Shown in pieces: positions 48,912-55,752 of a stretch of DNA of 55,752 nucleotides. Numbering within the stretch: position 1 is the first letter of the stretch; each line of letters starts with the position of its first letter. Made by a program: the position numbers and the translations under genes. The stretch is from Agromyces mediolanus (GTDB lineage Bacteria > Actinomycetota > Actinomycetes > Actinomycetales > Microbacteriaceae): assembly GCF_014648575.1 (NCBI RefSeq), contig NZ_BMRJ01000001.1:1018554-1074305 (forward strand). The letters run 5' to 3'. Below the pieces are notes generated by a model, which did not search any database, was not told where the DNA came from, and saw nothing but the letters and a program-made list of their open reading frames with translations.

Positions 48912-49790
48912 ATGATGAACCGCGTCACCACGATGTCCATCGCGCAGTCCTCGGCGCGCAACCTGCAGCTTGCGGCATCCCAGTTGGCCAGGGCGCAGCA
49001 GCGCGCGACCGACTTCAAGGCCATCACGAAGCCCTCTGACGATCCCGCGGCGACCGCGCGGGCCATGCAGGTGCGCGCCGAGCAGCGCGCGAACCTGCAG
49101 TACGCGCGCAACATCCAGGACGGCAACGCCTGGCTCTCGACGATCGACTCCGCGCTGCAGTCCACGACGTCGCTGCTCGGCCGGGCCCGCGACCTCACCC
49201 TGCAGGGCGCGAACGACGGCGCCCTCTCGCAGACGCAGAAGGACGCCATCGCCGCCGAGCTCGACGCCGTGCGCGACCTGCTGCTCGCGCAGGCGAACTC
49301 GAGCTACGCGGGCCGCCAGGTGTTCGCCGGCACCTCCGACCAGCCCGCGTTCGATGCGAGCTACGCGTTCTCCGGCGGAGCGGGCACCGTGGAGCGCCGC
49401 GTCGACGCGGGCACCACCGTCCGCGTGGACGTCGACGGCTCGAGCGTCTTCGGCGTCGGCGCGGACTCCGTGTTCGCGACCATCGACCGCATCGCCGCCG
49501 GCCTCCGCGCCGGCACGCCCGTCGGCGGGGAGCTCAGTGCGCTCGACGTGCACCGCTCGGCCGTGCTCGACGCGCACGCCGCGGCCGGAGCCCGGCACGC
49601 GACCGTGCTCCAGTCGGTCGACCGCAACCTCGCGCAGAAGATCGACCTCGAGGCGACCCGCAGCCGGCTCGAGGACATCGACGTGGCCACCGCCGCCATC
49701 GAGCTCTCGACGAGCGAGATCGCGCACCAGGCCGCGCTCGCCGCCACCGCCCGCGCCGTGCGCCCGACCCTGATGGACTACCTGCGATGA
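48912..49790 (+). CDS. flgL: Flagellar hook-associated protein 3
   Basis: 292 residues. The flagellin-like N-terminus (MNRVTTMSIAQSSARNLQLAASQLARAQQRATDFKAITKPSDDPAATARAMQVRAEQ) and C-terminal helix (RLEDIDVATAAIELSTSEIAHQAALAATARAVRPTLMDYLR) identify FlgL, the second junction protein between FlgK and the filament. It starts 3 nt after flgK and its last four bases overlap the fliW start (ATGA). An alternative ATG two codons on (MNRV) is possible. Confidence 0.95.
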   Translation: MMNRVTTMSIAQSSARNLQLAASQLARAQQRATDFKAITKPSDDPAATARAMQVRAEQRANLQYARNIQDGNAWLSTIDSALQSTTSLLGRARDLTLQGANDGALSQTQKDAIAAELDAVRDLLLAQANSSYAGRQVFAGTSDQPAFDASYAFSGGAGTVERRVDAGTTVRVDVDGSSVFGVGADSVFATIDRIAAGLRAGTPVGGELSALDVHRSAVLDAHAAAGARHATVLQSVDRNLAQKIDLEATRSRLEDIDVATAAIELSTSEIAHQAALAATARAVRPTLMDYLR

Positions 49791-50155
49791 CCCGACTGAC
49801 CTTCCTCGCCCCGCCCTTCGGGCTCGCCGACACGGACTTCGAGCTCGCCGCGGTCGACGGCGCGCCGGGCCTGCTCGCCCTCCGGGCGGCGTCGGGCGAC
49901 GCGCGCCTGTACCTGCTGGATGCCTCGCTGCACCTGCCCGGCTACCACCCGATCGTGCCCCGCATCGACCTGGATGAGCTCGGCGACCCCGAGCCCGCCG
50001 TCTACGTCGTGGTGAACCCCTCTGCGGCGCCGACGACCGTCAACCTGCAGGCGCCCATCGTGGTCGCCGCCGACGGCCGCGCACGGCAGACCATCCTCGA
50101 CCGGGGCGACTGGCCGCTCCGCGCCCCGCTCGCCGAGGTGCTCGCCGCCGCCTGA
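49787..50155 (+). CDS. fliW: Flagellar assembly factor FliW
   Basis: 122 residues: LTFLAPPFGLADTDFELAAVDGAPGLLALRAASGDARLYLLD and VVVNPSAAPTTVNLQAPIVVAADGRARQTILDRGDWPLRAPL, the FliW beta-barrel pattern including the P-x-x-x-N-x-x-P-I-V core. FliW binds and inhibits the translational repressor CsrA and is itself sequestered by flagellin, balancing flagellin synthesis. Its start overlaps flgL (ATGA). csrA is 1.8 kb away on the opposite strand; the flagellin gene is not in the window. Confidence 0.95.
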   Translation: MTRLTFLAPPFGLADTDFELAAVDGAPGLLALRAASGDARLYLLDASLHLPGYHPIVPRIDLDELGDPEPAVYVVVNPSAAPTTVNLQAPIVVAADGRARQTILDRGDWPLRAPLAEVLAAA

Positions 50156-50241
50156 GCGCCGCGGCATCCCCGCCGACGACGCCGGGACATCCTTCCATTG
50201 CGCGCCCGTCGGGGCTAGCGTGAGCCGCGGGGGGATCGATC

Positions 50242-50508
50242 ATGAGCAGTGGGGTGACGTGGACCGGCGCGACCGCCGGGGTGCTAGCGATCACGGGGAT
50301 CGCGACGGGGTGGTACTGGCTGATCGGGGTGGCGGCGCTCGCCGCGGTGATCGGCGTGATCCTGATCCGGATGTCCCGTCGTCGCTCGGTCGTGCGGGGC
50401 GACGAGTCGGCGGCCTTCGAGGCGATGGTGCAGGAGGACGCGAGCGGGACCGAGGGTGAAGCGCCGAGCGGGCCGACGCCGCCGAGCGGACCGATGCCGA
50501 CGCGCTGA
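50242..50508 (+). CDS. Small membrane protein linked to the glycosyltransferase
   Basis: 88 residues with two predicted membrane helices (WTGATAGVLAITGIATGWYWLIGVAALAAVIGVILIRM) and a charged, Pro-rich cytoplasmic tail. No family recognised. A GGGGGGA ribosome binding site lies 6 nt before the ATG, and TAGCGT at 50217-50222 is a possible -10. Its stop overlaps the start of the glycosyltransferase by one base, so the two are coupled and this may be a partner subunit. Confidence 0.75.
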   Translation: MSSGVTWTGATAGVLAITGIATGWYWLIGVAALAAVIGVILIRMSRRRSVVRGDESAAFEAMVQEDASGTEGEAPSGPTPPSGPMPTR

Positions 50509-51911
50509 TGCTGCGGGCGCGGCGGCTCCGCGGGGTCAGCACCGTGGCCGGTGGGATCGCGGGCATCGTGATCTTCAGCTTCGGGGCGTCTCACCTGATG
50601 GGCGCCTTCCGCGGCGGGATCACGATCGTGACCGCGGTGTACCTCGCCTCCGTCGTGGTGCTGTGCGTGCAGTTCCTCGCCGCGCAGCTCGAGCGCCCCT
50701 ACCGCGTCGACGACCCGGCGCAGCAGGCGGCGCTCGACCGCCTCGACATCGTCGTGCTCGTGCCCTGCTACAACGAGGACCCCGAGGCGCTGCGGCGCTG
50801 CCTGCAGTCGTTCTTCGACCAGTCGCGGCTGCCGCAGGCGATCTGCGTGACCGACGACGGCAGTACGAGCGGCGACTACGCCGAGCAGCGGGACTGGTTC
50901 CTCGCCGAGGCGGCCCGGCGCGGCATCCGGGCGCACTGGCGACGCACCGAGAACGGCGGCAAGCGGATGGCGCAGGTGATGGGCGCGCGCCGCGAGCCGC
51001 GGGCCGACGTCTACGTCACGGTCGATTCCGACAGCATCCTCGACCCCGAGGCCATCGCCGAGGGCCTGAAGCCGTTCGTGCACCCGCGCATCCAGTCGGT
51101 GGCCGCCGTCATCCTCACCACGAACGTCGGCACGAACCTGCTGACCCGCATGATGGACCTGATCTGCGTGACCATGCAGCTGGGGGACCGTTCGGCGCTC
51201 TCGACGGCGGGCTCCGTCATGGTCAACTGCGGCGGGTGCGCCCTGTACCGCGGCGACGTGCTGCGCGCGAATGTGCGCACGTACCTCACCGAGACCCTCT
51301 TCGGCCGCCCCGTGCACATGTCCGACGACAGCCTCCTCACGCTCTTCGCCCTCGAGCGGGGCTTCGCCGTGCAGCAGCCCTCGGCGTTCGCCTTCACGCT
51401 CATGCCCGAGAACCTCCGGCACCACACCAAGCAGCAGCTGCGCTGGATGCGCGGCTCGTTCATCCGCTCCTGGTGGCGCTTCAAGTACCTGCCGATGACC
51501 CATCCCGCCTACTGGATGCACGCCGTCAAGTGGGTCATGTACATCGCGGTGACCGCGGTCTTCCTGGCCCTGCTGCTGAGCGGGGTGCTGTTCGACCCCG
51601 GCGTGTTCGGCTGGGCGCTCGTCGTCACGGTCGGGGTGCAGTTCGCGAGCTCGGCGCGCTACCTCTCGGTGTGGCGCTCGGACCAGGGGCTCGGGCAGCG
51701 CTGGCTCGTGTACCTGACCGCGCCGCTCGCGGCCCTCTGGTCGTGGTTCGTGCTCCGGGCGATGCGCTGGTACGCGATGGCGACCTTCCGCGACGTGTCC
51801 TGGGGCACGCGCAAGCAGATCGAGGTCGCCGTCACCGCCGAGCACGTCGCGAGCGTCGACGACCGCGGGGTCGTCGCAGCCCAGCTGCACGGTCGGGCAC
51901 GGGTCTCGTGA
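50508..51911 (+). CDS. Hyaluronan-synthase-like family 2 glycosyltransferase
   Basis: 467-residue processive membrane glycosyltransferase. Two N-terminal helices (about 10-60), a cytosolic GT-A domain with VLVPCYNED (85-91), VTDDGST (114-120), the DxD motif TVDSDS (Asp173, Asp175), an acidic GDD-like MSDDS (271-275) and Q-x-x-R-W (309-313, QQLRWMRGS), then about three to four C-terminal helices (from 335). This matches HAS/NodC/cellulose-synthase-like enzymes that polymerise and export a polysaccharide. The polymer is unknown. Its position between fliW and csrA suggests a tie between motility and extracellular polysaccharide. Confidence 0.9.
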   Translation: MLRARRLRGVSTVAGGIAGIVIFSFGASHLMGAFRGGITIVTAVYLASVVVLCVQFLAAQLERPYRVDDPAQQAALDRLDIVVLVPCYNEDPEALRRCLQSFFDQSRLPQAICVTDDGSTSGDYAEQRDWFLAEAARRGIRAHWRRTENGGKRMAQVMGARREPRADVYVTVDSDSILDPEAIAEGLKPFVHPRIQSVAAVILTTNVGTNLLTRMMDLICVTMQLGDRSALSTAGSVMVNCGGCALYRGDVLRANVRTYLTETLFGRPVHMSDDSLLTLFALERGFAVQQPSAFAFTLMPENLRHHTKQQLRWMRGSFIRSWWRFKYLPMTHPAYWMHAVKWVMYIAVTAVFLALLLSGVLFDPGVFGWALVVTVGVQFASSARYLSVWRSDQGLGQRWLVYLTAPLAALWSWFVLRAMRWYAMATFRDVSWGTRKQIEVAVTAEHVASVDDRGVVAAQLHGRARVS

Positions 51912-51951
51912 CCGTCGCGCGGCGCTCCCCTCGGGGGCTCCCGTGCGGACG

Positions 51952-52182
51952 TCAGCGACCGAGCAGCCGCAACAGCTCCGACTCGGCGCCGGCGCCGAGT
52001 TCGGCGGCCTCGCGGTTCGCGTCGGTGACGCCGACGACGATCTCCTCGCGCTGGATGCGCCGGTCGCGCGGTGCCTCGATGCCGAGTCGCACGGAGCTGT
52101 CGCCCCGCACCTCCAGCACCGTGATGACGATGTCGTCGCCGATGAGCACGCGCTCGTTCGACTTGCGGGTCAGTACCAGCAT
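51952..52182 (-). CDS. csrA: Carbon storage regulator CsrA
   Basis: 76 residues. [52 protein letters not shown] is the complete CsrA RNA-binding fold, including Arg44-type residues in the C-terminal strand, with a 25-residue helical tail that in FliW-regulated CsrA provides the FliW-binding extension. It represses translation, typically of flagellin, by binding GGA motifs. The internal ATG at 52182 is the true start; a longer GTG-initiated frame is not homologous. AGGAGGA lies unusually far (about 11 nt) upstream and CAGGG abuts the ATG. It is on the opposite strand to fliW and the glycosyltransferase. Confidence 0.93.
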   Translation of the reverse strand: MLVLTRKSNERVLIGDDIVITVLEVRGDSSVRLGIEAPRDRRIQREEIVVGVTDANREAAELGAGAESELLRLLGR

Positions 52183-52244
52183 CCCTGCTTCGCTCCTCCT
52201 GGCCGCAGACTCCCCGGCGGCCGTCACCACCATCATGCGCGGCA

Positions 52245-52263
52245 CCGGCGCGGAGCGCGCCGG
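52245..52263 (-). terminator. GC hairpin after the second double GntR gene
   Basis: Perfect 8-bp stem CCGGCGCG / CGCGCCGG with a 3-nt loop beginning 3 nt after the stop codon of the GntR gene; it separates it from csrA. No U-tract. Confidence 0.6.
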
Positions 52264-52265
52264 AA

Positions 52266-53741
52266 TCAGCGAACGGGCAGCGGCCGGTCGAGCGGAGCGG
52301 ATGCCCCGTCGGCTCTCGCCCGCCGATCGAGCAGCCCGGAGTCGCGGCTCGCGACCGCCTCGAGCACGAGCCGGTGCTCGCCGAGCGACGCGAGCGTGCC
52401 CGGCGAGCGGGCGCTGAACACGCGCAGGCGCGGCTCGATCGCCCGGGCGAGCTCCCGCAGCACGCGATTGCCGGACATGTCGTGGAGCTGCGCGCGGACC
52501 GCGAACGCGGCCTCGTCGAGCTCGGCGGGGCTCGCGTCGCCGCGTCGCGCCAGTCGTTCCGCGTCTTGGGCCCGCTCCTCGAGTCCGGTGAGCGCCTCGG
52601 GCGTCGGCCGTTCGGCGGCGAAGCGGACGGCGAGGCGGTCGAGCAGCCTGCCGAGGTCGAGGAAGCCGCTGAGCTCGGCCTCCGGGATGTCGCGCACCCG
52701 CGCGGAAAGCTGGCCCGAACCCGGCGCGAGGAGCCCCTCCTTCGCCAGCTCGCCGATCGCGCCCCGGACGTCGGCGCGGCCGGCACCGTACCGCTCGGCG
52801 AGGACCCGCGTCGGCAGCGGCTGGCCCGGCGCCCGCGCTCCGCTGAGGATCTCGGCGCGTAGGGCGGCCGCGATGCGCTCGACCGCGTGCGGCTCGGCGC
52901 CCGGCGCGGCGGTCGGGTCGCCGAGTTCGCGACCGAAGCCGCCGTTCGACTCGTCGAGCCGGCGGAGCGCCCAGACGCGGCGGGCGGTGCGGAGCTCGGC
53001 GTTGAAGCGCCGCGCGGCCAGCTCGGCGGCATCCGCGTCGCGCGCGGTGAACGCCGCGTCGAAGTCGGCGAGTGCGCGGGCGGGGTCGAGCTCCGCATCA
53101 TCGGCGAAGGCGAGCAGCCGGAGCGACCGGCTGAAGAGCAGATCGTGGAGCGCGAGCAGCGGGCCGTTGCCGGTCGAGGCATAGACCTCGGCCCGGAAGC
53201 GCCCGCCGATGCGGATCAGATCGAGGTCGTCGCCGCGCTGCAGGGCTCGTTCGGCCGCGGCGATCTGGCGGCGGAAACCCGCGAGGTCCCGGCTGGTTCG
53301 GCGGTGCGCCGCCTGGCGGGCCGCGACCCGGTCGAGCAGCGACTGCACCTCGGCGAGGTCGGCGGCGTCGGACCTGGTGAAAGAGGTCACCCGCCAGCCC
53401 TGAGCGGATGACTCGTCGACGAGTCGCTCCGAGACGAGTCGCCGGATCGCCGTCCGCACCGCGTGACGGCTGACCCCGGCCTCGCGCGCGATCGGGAGCT
53501 CGATGAGTCGCGAGCCGCCCGGCAGCGTGCCGATGACGATGTCGCCGCGCAGCTTCCGGAAGACGCGGGAGGCGGCGGCATCGGTGTAGGCCGAGACGTC
53601 GCCCCGGCCGGAGGCGCCCCCGAGGAATCCGGGGCTGCCGCGACGGAGTTCGGTGGTGCGCGGCTCGGCCGTGGTCGTGGTCGTGGCCGTGGGGCGGCGC
53701 GGATCGACGGAGGGGCGGGGGACGAGGCGATCGAGAACCAT
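52266..53741 (-). CDS. Tandem (double) GntR/FCD transcriptional regulator, second copy
   Basis: 491 residues with the same two-in-one layout as the protein at 20192-21559: a disordered N-terminal extension (1-50), HTH1 (about 55-120, [51 protein letters not shown]), FCD-like domain, linker, HTH2 (about 285-350, [52 protein letters not shown]) and a second FCD-like domain. The domains are only moderately alike in sequence, so the duplication is old. AGGAG lies about 8 nt before the ATG. Probable targets are the lipoprotein upstream on the same strand or the AraC gene; csrA follows after a hairpin. Confidence 0.86.
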   Translation of the reverse strand: MVLDRLVPRPSVDPRRPTATTTTTAEPRTTELRRGSPGFLGGASGRGDVSAYTDAAASRVFRKLRGDIVIGTLPGGSRLIELPIAREAGVSRHAVRTAIRRLVSERLVDESSAQGWRVTSFTRSDAADLAEVQSLLDRVAARQAAHRRTSRDLAGFRRQIAAAERALQRGDDLDLIRIGGRFRAEVYASTGNGPLLALHDLLFSRSLRLLAFADDAELDPARALADFDAAFTARDADAAELAARRFNAELRTARRVWALRRLDESNGGFGRELGDPTAAPGAEPHAVERIAAALRAEILSGARAPGQPLPTRVLAERYGAGRADVRGAIGELAKEGLLAPGSGQLSARVRDIPEAELSGFLDLGRLLDRLAVRFAAERPTPEALTGLEERAQDAERLARRGDASPAELDEAAFAVRAQLHDMSGNRVLRELARAIEPRLRVFSARSPGTLASLGEHRLVLEAVASRDSGLLDRRARADGASAPLDRPLPVR

Positions 53742-53856
53742 CGTTGGACTCTCCTGGCAGCGGATCGACGGGACGCGGCGGAGCCGTCGTGCGCGGTCGG
53801 GCTCGCCGAGGAGCGCGCTCCGGGGCTGCGTCGCCGCTGCCCCGGAGCGCCGGGGG

Positions 53857-54369
53857 TCAGAACATGGTGTTGTCGTTGGCGGCTTCGGCGGGGACCGGCT
53901 GGATGACGTCCCAGTGCTCGACGATCATGCCGTCGTCGACCCGGAAGACGTCGACGACGGCGGAGCCGAGTTGCTCGGGAGCGTCGGTCGAGCGCACGTG
54001 CAGGTAGACGAGGTCGCCGTCGGTGGCGCTCCGCACGATCTCGGCGCGAGACTCGGGGTTCTCGGCGAAGAAGCCGGTGAAGAACGAGACGAAGGGCTCC
54101 TTGCCGTCCGGCACGGCCGGGTTGTGCTGGATGTAGTCGTCGGCGATGACCTCGGCCGCCTCCTCCGTCTCGTGCTCGTTGAAGAAGCGGTCGTAGAACT
54201 CGAGCACGAGCTCGCGGTTCGCCTCCTCTGCGGCGAGGTCGCGGCCGGATGAGTTCGCCGGCTCGGCCGGGGACGCGGCCGGTGCCGCTGCGCTGCAGGC
54301 CGCGAGCGCGAGCACGGTGGGAAGGGCGAGGGATGCCAGAGCGATGCGAATGGATTTGGAAGTTTTCAT
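53857..54369 (-). CDS. Lipoprotein with a SnoaL/NTF2-like domain
   Basis: 170-residue precursor with a lipoprotein signal peptide (IRIALASLALPTVLALAACSA, lipobox LAAC, Cys25). The mature part, NRELVLEFYDRFFNEHETEEAAEVIADDYIQHNPAVPDGKEPFVSFFTGFFAENPESRAEIVRSATDGDLVYLHVRS and VVDVFRVDDGMIVEHWDVIQPVP, follows the SnoaL-like cone-shaped fold used by polyketide cyclases and hydrolases; the conserved Y-I-Q-H-N and D-x-F-R-x-x-x-G-x-I-x-E-H-W-D pieces are present. The role outside the membrane is unknown. It is divergent from an AraC regulator across 59 nt that contain an inverted repeat. Confidence 0.9.
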   Translation of the reverse strand: MKTSKSIRIALASLALPTVLALAACSAAAPAASPAEPANSSGRDLAAEEANRELVLEFYDRFFNEHETEEAAEVIADDYIQHNPAVPDGKEPFVSFFTGFFAENPESRAEIVRSATDGDLVYLHVRSTDAPEQLGSAVVDVFRVDDGMIVEHWDVIQPVPAEAANDNTMF

Positions 54370-54373
54370 GTTG

Positions 54374-54387
54374 CATACCAGCGTATG
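54374..54387. promoter_or_regulatory. Inverted repeat in the lipoprotein/AraC intergenic region
   Basis: CATAC, 4-nt centre, GTATG at 4 nt upstream of the lipoprotein ATG; a candidate site for control of the divergent pair. Confidence 0.35.
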
Positions 54388-54428
54388 AAGGGCAGCCCCG
54401 CCGATTCGATGTCAGAAAAGGGATTCTT

Positions 54429-55292
54429 GTGGTGAAAATCGGATCCGAGGGGATACCTGTCGTGCGCTTCCGCCGACCGGGGTCCGCGGCGCGGGTGGAG
54501 CTGGTCCGGGTGGCCGAGCTGCGCGACGGCGAGGCGGCGGCCGCGGCGCTGCGCGAGCCGCAGCGCCCGAGCTTCGATCTGCTGATCGAGGTCGGCGCCG
54601 GCCGCGCCACCCACCGGGTGGATCAGGTGGAGCACCGCCTTCGAGCCGGAGACCTGCTCTGGGTGCGCGCCGGGCAGGTGCAGCAGTGGGGCGAGCTGAG
54701 CGAGTGGGACGGGCGGGTCGTGCTCTTCCGGCCCGAGGTCATCACGCCGGCCTCCGTCGAACTCCTGCGACGCGCGGGTGTCGCGGGCCGCGCGCACTGG
54801 CGCCGGGGGAGCTACCCCGACGAGGTGGTCCCGCTGCTGCAGGCGCTCGAGGAGCTCGACCGCGGCGCGACGCGCTGCACCGCCGCCGCCGTCGAGCACG
54901 TGCTCGAGGCGATCCTGTTGCGGCTCTGCAGCGGCGCGGCGCCGGCGGACCCGCCGCGGGGATCCGCGGCGCTCTACGAGCGCTTCGTGAGCCTCCTCGA
55001 CGAGCGCGGGCCGCGGGGCATCGGCCGCTCCGTCGAGTCCGCTGCGCAACTGCTCGGCTGCACGCCGAAGACGCTGACCGTGGCGGTGCGGGAGCATGGC
55101 GGCCGCACGGCCAAGCAGCTGATCGACGAGCGGGTGATCCTCGAGGCGAAACGGTTGCTGGCCCACCTGCCCGACGCGCCGGTGCGGGACGTCGCAGCGG
55201 CGCTCGGCTTCCACGATGCCGCGAACTTCTCGAAGTTCTTCAAACGCCATGCCGCGGTGACGCCGGCTGCGTTCCGCTCCTCGTCGATTTGA
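54429..55292 (+). CDS. AraC-family transcriptional regulator
   Basis: 287 residues. The N-terminal AraC-type cupin-like part has LRAGDLLWVRAGQVQQWGELSEWDGRVVLF; the C-terminal double HTH is RSVESAAQLLGCTPKTLTVAVREHGGRTAKQLIDERVILEAKRLLAHLPDAPVRDVAAALGFHDAANFSKFFKRHAAVTPAAFR, with the GF-x-x-x-x-F-x-x-x-F-K-x2-x-G-like second helix. The likely start is GTG at 54429 or 54432 with AAGGGA 5-8 nt upstream; the longer frame upstream overlaps the lipoprotein gene on the other strand. It probably regulates the divergent SnoaL-like lipoprotein; the inducer is unknown. Confidence 0.87.
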   Translation: MVKIGSEGIPVVRFRRPGSAARVELVRVAELRDGEAAAAALREPQRPSFDLLIEVGAGRATHRVDQVEHRLRAGDLLWVRAGQVQQWGELSEWDGRVVLFRPEVITPASVELLRRAGVAGRAHWRRGSYPDEVVPLLQALEELDRGATRCTAAAVEHVLEAILLRLCSGAAPADPPRGSAALYERFVSLLDERGPRGIGRSVESAAQLLGCTPKTLTVAVREHGGRTAKQLIDERVILEAKRLLAHLPDAPVRDVAAALGFHDAANFSKFFKRHAAVTPAAFRSSSI

Positions 55293-55318
55293 GTTTCTGT
55301 TATCCCGTTTTGTAGAGT
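55289..55318 (+). promoter_or_regulatory. Promoter-like pair TTGAGT-18-TAGAGT
   Basis: TTGAGT (55289-55294), 18 nt, TAGAGT (55313-55318), in the last codons of the AraC gene and the AT-richer sequence behind it. A transcript from here would carry a leader of about 170 nt, including the hairpin at 55370, before the ATG at 55497. Confidence 0.4.
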
Positions 55319-55369
55319 TGCGGCGGGAAATCCCACGCGGTCGACGAATCGGGTTGGTCGACTGCAGGA

Positions 55370-55413
55370 CCAGGGGGCCGCCGTTCTGCAGAACATCCCA
55401 GGCGGCCCCCTGG
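55370..55413 (+). terminator. Strong stem-loop: AraC terminator or leader attenuator
   Basis: Perfect 13-bp stem CCAGGGGGCCGCC / GGCGGCCCCCTGG with an 18-nt loop that itself contains the palindrome GTTCTGCAGAAC; followed by TTTCCTT. It is 77 nt after the AraC stop. Confidence 0.65.
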
Positions 55414-55496
55414 TTTCCTTCTCCGGGAGCTGGCATCCCATCTGGGGTGGATGTCGGCATGGTTCGGGAGACCGTTTCGCTTACAGTGGAGGGAAA

Positions 55497-55752
55497 ATGT
55501 CGCGTCCGCGTACACGCATGTCCGGGTTCGGGAAGGTTCGGCGTGGGGATGTCTCGTCGGGTTCTGGGCGGGCGGGGGTGGTGCGCGGGCTTGCTGCGGG
55601 CACCGTGGCCCTGCTCGTCGTCGGGGGCGGTGGGGCGCTGAGCGCGCAGGCCGCGCCTGGGGATCCGTCCCAGGCGTTGGGGCAGTTCCTGGGGGCGGAT
55701 CTGCTGCAACTGCAGGCCGCGGACCTGGCCTACGCCTACGCCTCGGATCCGG
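55497..55752 (+). CDS. Exported surface protein, N-terminus only (window edge)
   Basis: 85 codons are visible from the ATG at 55497, which has GGAGGG 3 nt upstream. A basic N-region (MSRPRTRMSGFGKVRRGD) leads to the hydrophobic core VVRGLAAGTVALLVVGGGGALSAQAA, a signal peptide; the mature start GDPSQALGQFLGADLLQLQAADLAYAYA resembles choice-of-anchor G-type actinobacterial surface proteins, a tentative call. Gly is often encoded by GGG here, unlike neighbouring genes, which prefer GGC. The rest lies outside the window. Confidence 0.7.
   Translation, partial: MSRPRTRMSGFGKVRRGDVSSGSGRAGVVRGLAAGTVALLVVGGGGALSAQAAPGDPSQALGQFLGADLLQLQAADLAYAYASDP

Noticed and set aside
1..55752. tRNA, rRNA, CRISPR arrays and insertion sequences
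   Set aside because: No cloverleaf with a T-loop signature, no rRNA-like stretch, no regularly spaced direct repeats and no transposase motifs were found.

Overview
The window is about 72% G+C on both strands, has dense short intergenic gaps, Tat/LPxTG-type secretion signals, WhiG/FliA-type flagellar genes and F420-linked enzymes. Gene content, high G+C and the abundance of the heptamer GGATGCC/GGCATCC point to an actinobacterium, most likely a motile member of the Microbacteriaceae; the genus cannot be named from this sequence. No rRNA, tRNA, CRISPR array, transposase or integrase was recognised.

Layout. 1-5.7 kb: a partial arylsulfatase, then a divergent type III polyketide synthase / methyltransferase / FAD hydroxylase operon of phenolic-lipid type. 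5.7-12.1 kb: F420-type reductase, two MFS transporters, a small membrane protein and a ClpB that lacks its N-domain, headed by an HspR (HAIR) operator. 12.1-20.2 kb: an Lrp-like regulator divergent from an M28-peptidase-like protein and an alpha/beta hydrolase, an LLM flavin oxidoreductase, small proteins (ASCH, YceI) and an LRR-like gene broken by a stop codon. 20.2-25.9 kb: an unusual double GntR/FCD regulator, an APC amino acid/amine permease, a zinc alcohol dehydrogenase and a divergent PucR regulator, probably one catabolic unit. 26-35.4 kb: a DUF1877 protein, an LPxTG surface protein with five repeats, a large LuxR regulator, a carboxylesterase and two small exported proteins.

35.5-42.7 kb is the least explained part: a five-gene minus-strand operon (Tat-exported DUF6916-like protein, three paralogous tail-collar/MdpB-like proteins, a GNAT acetyltransferase) running away from a 1267-residue beta-helix/Ig-like surface protein with a sortase-like tail. 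There are no phage genes around it. 42.7-46.7 kb: another zinc dehydrogenase, a protein made of eight helicase-associated repeats without a helicase, and an unrecognised protein. 46.9-52.2 kb: flgN-flgK-flgL-fliW, then a small membrane protein and a hyaluronan-synthase-like glycosyltransferase, then csrA on the opposite strand. 52.2-55.8 kb: a second double GntR/FCD regulator, a SnoaL-like lipoprotein, an AraC regulator and the start of an exported surface protein.

Two signals cut across the window. About fifteen genes have a TANNNT-like -10 box exactly 6-7 nt before the start codon, the signature of leaderless mRNAs; this fixes several starts. And the heptamer GGATGCC/GGCATCC occurs roughly 75 times, several-fold more than base composition predicts, on both strands and at the cost of preferred codons.
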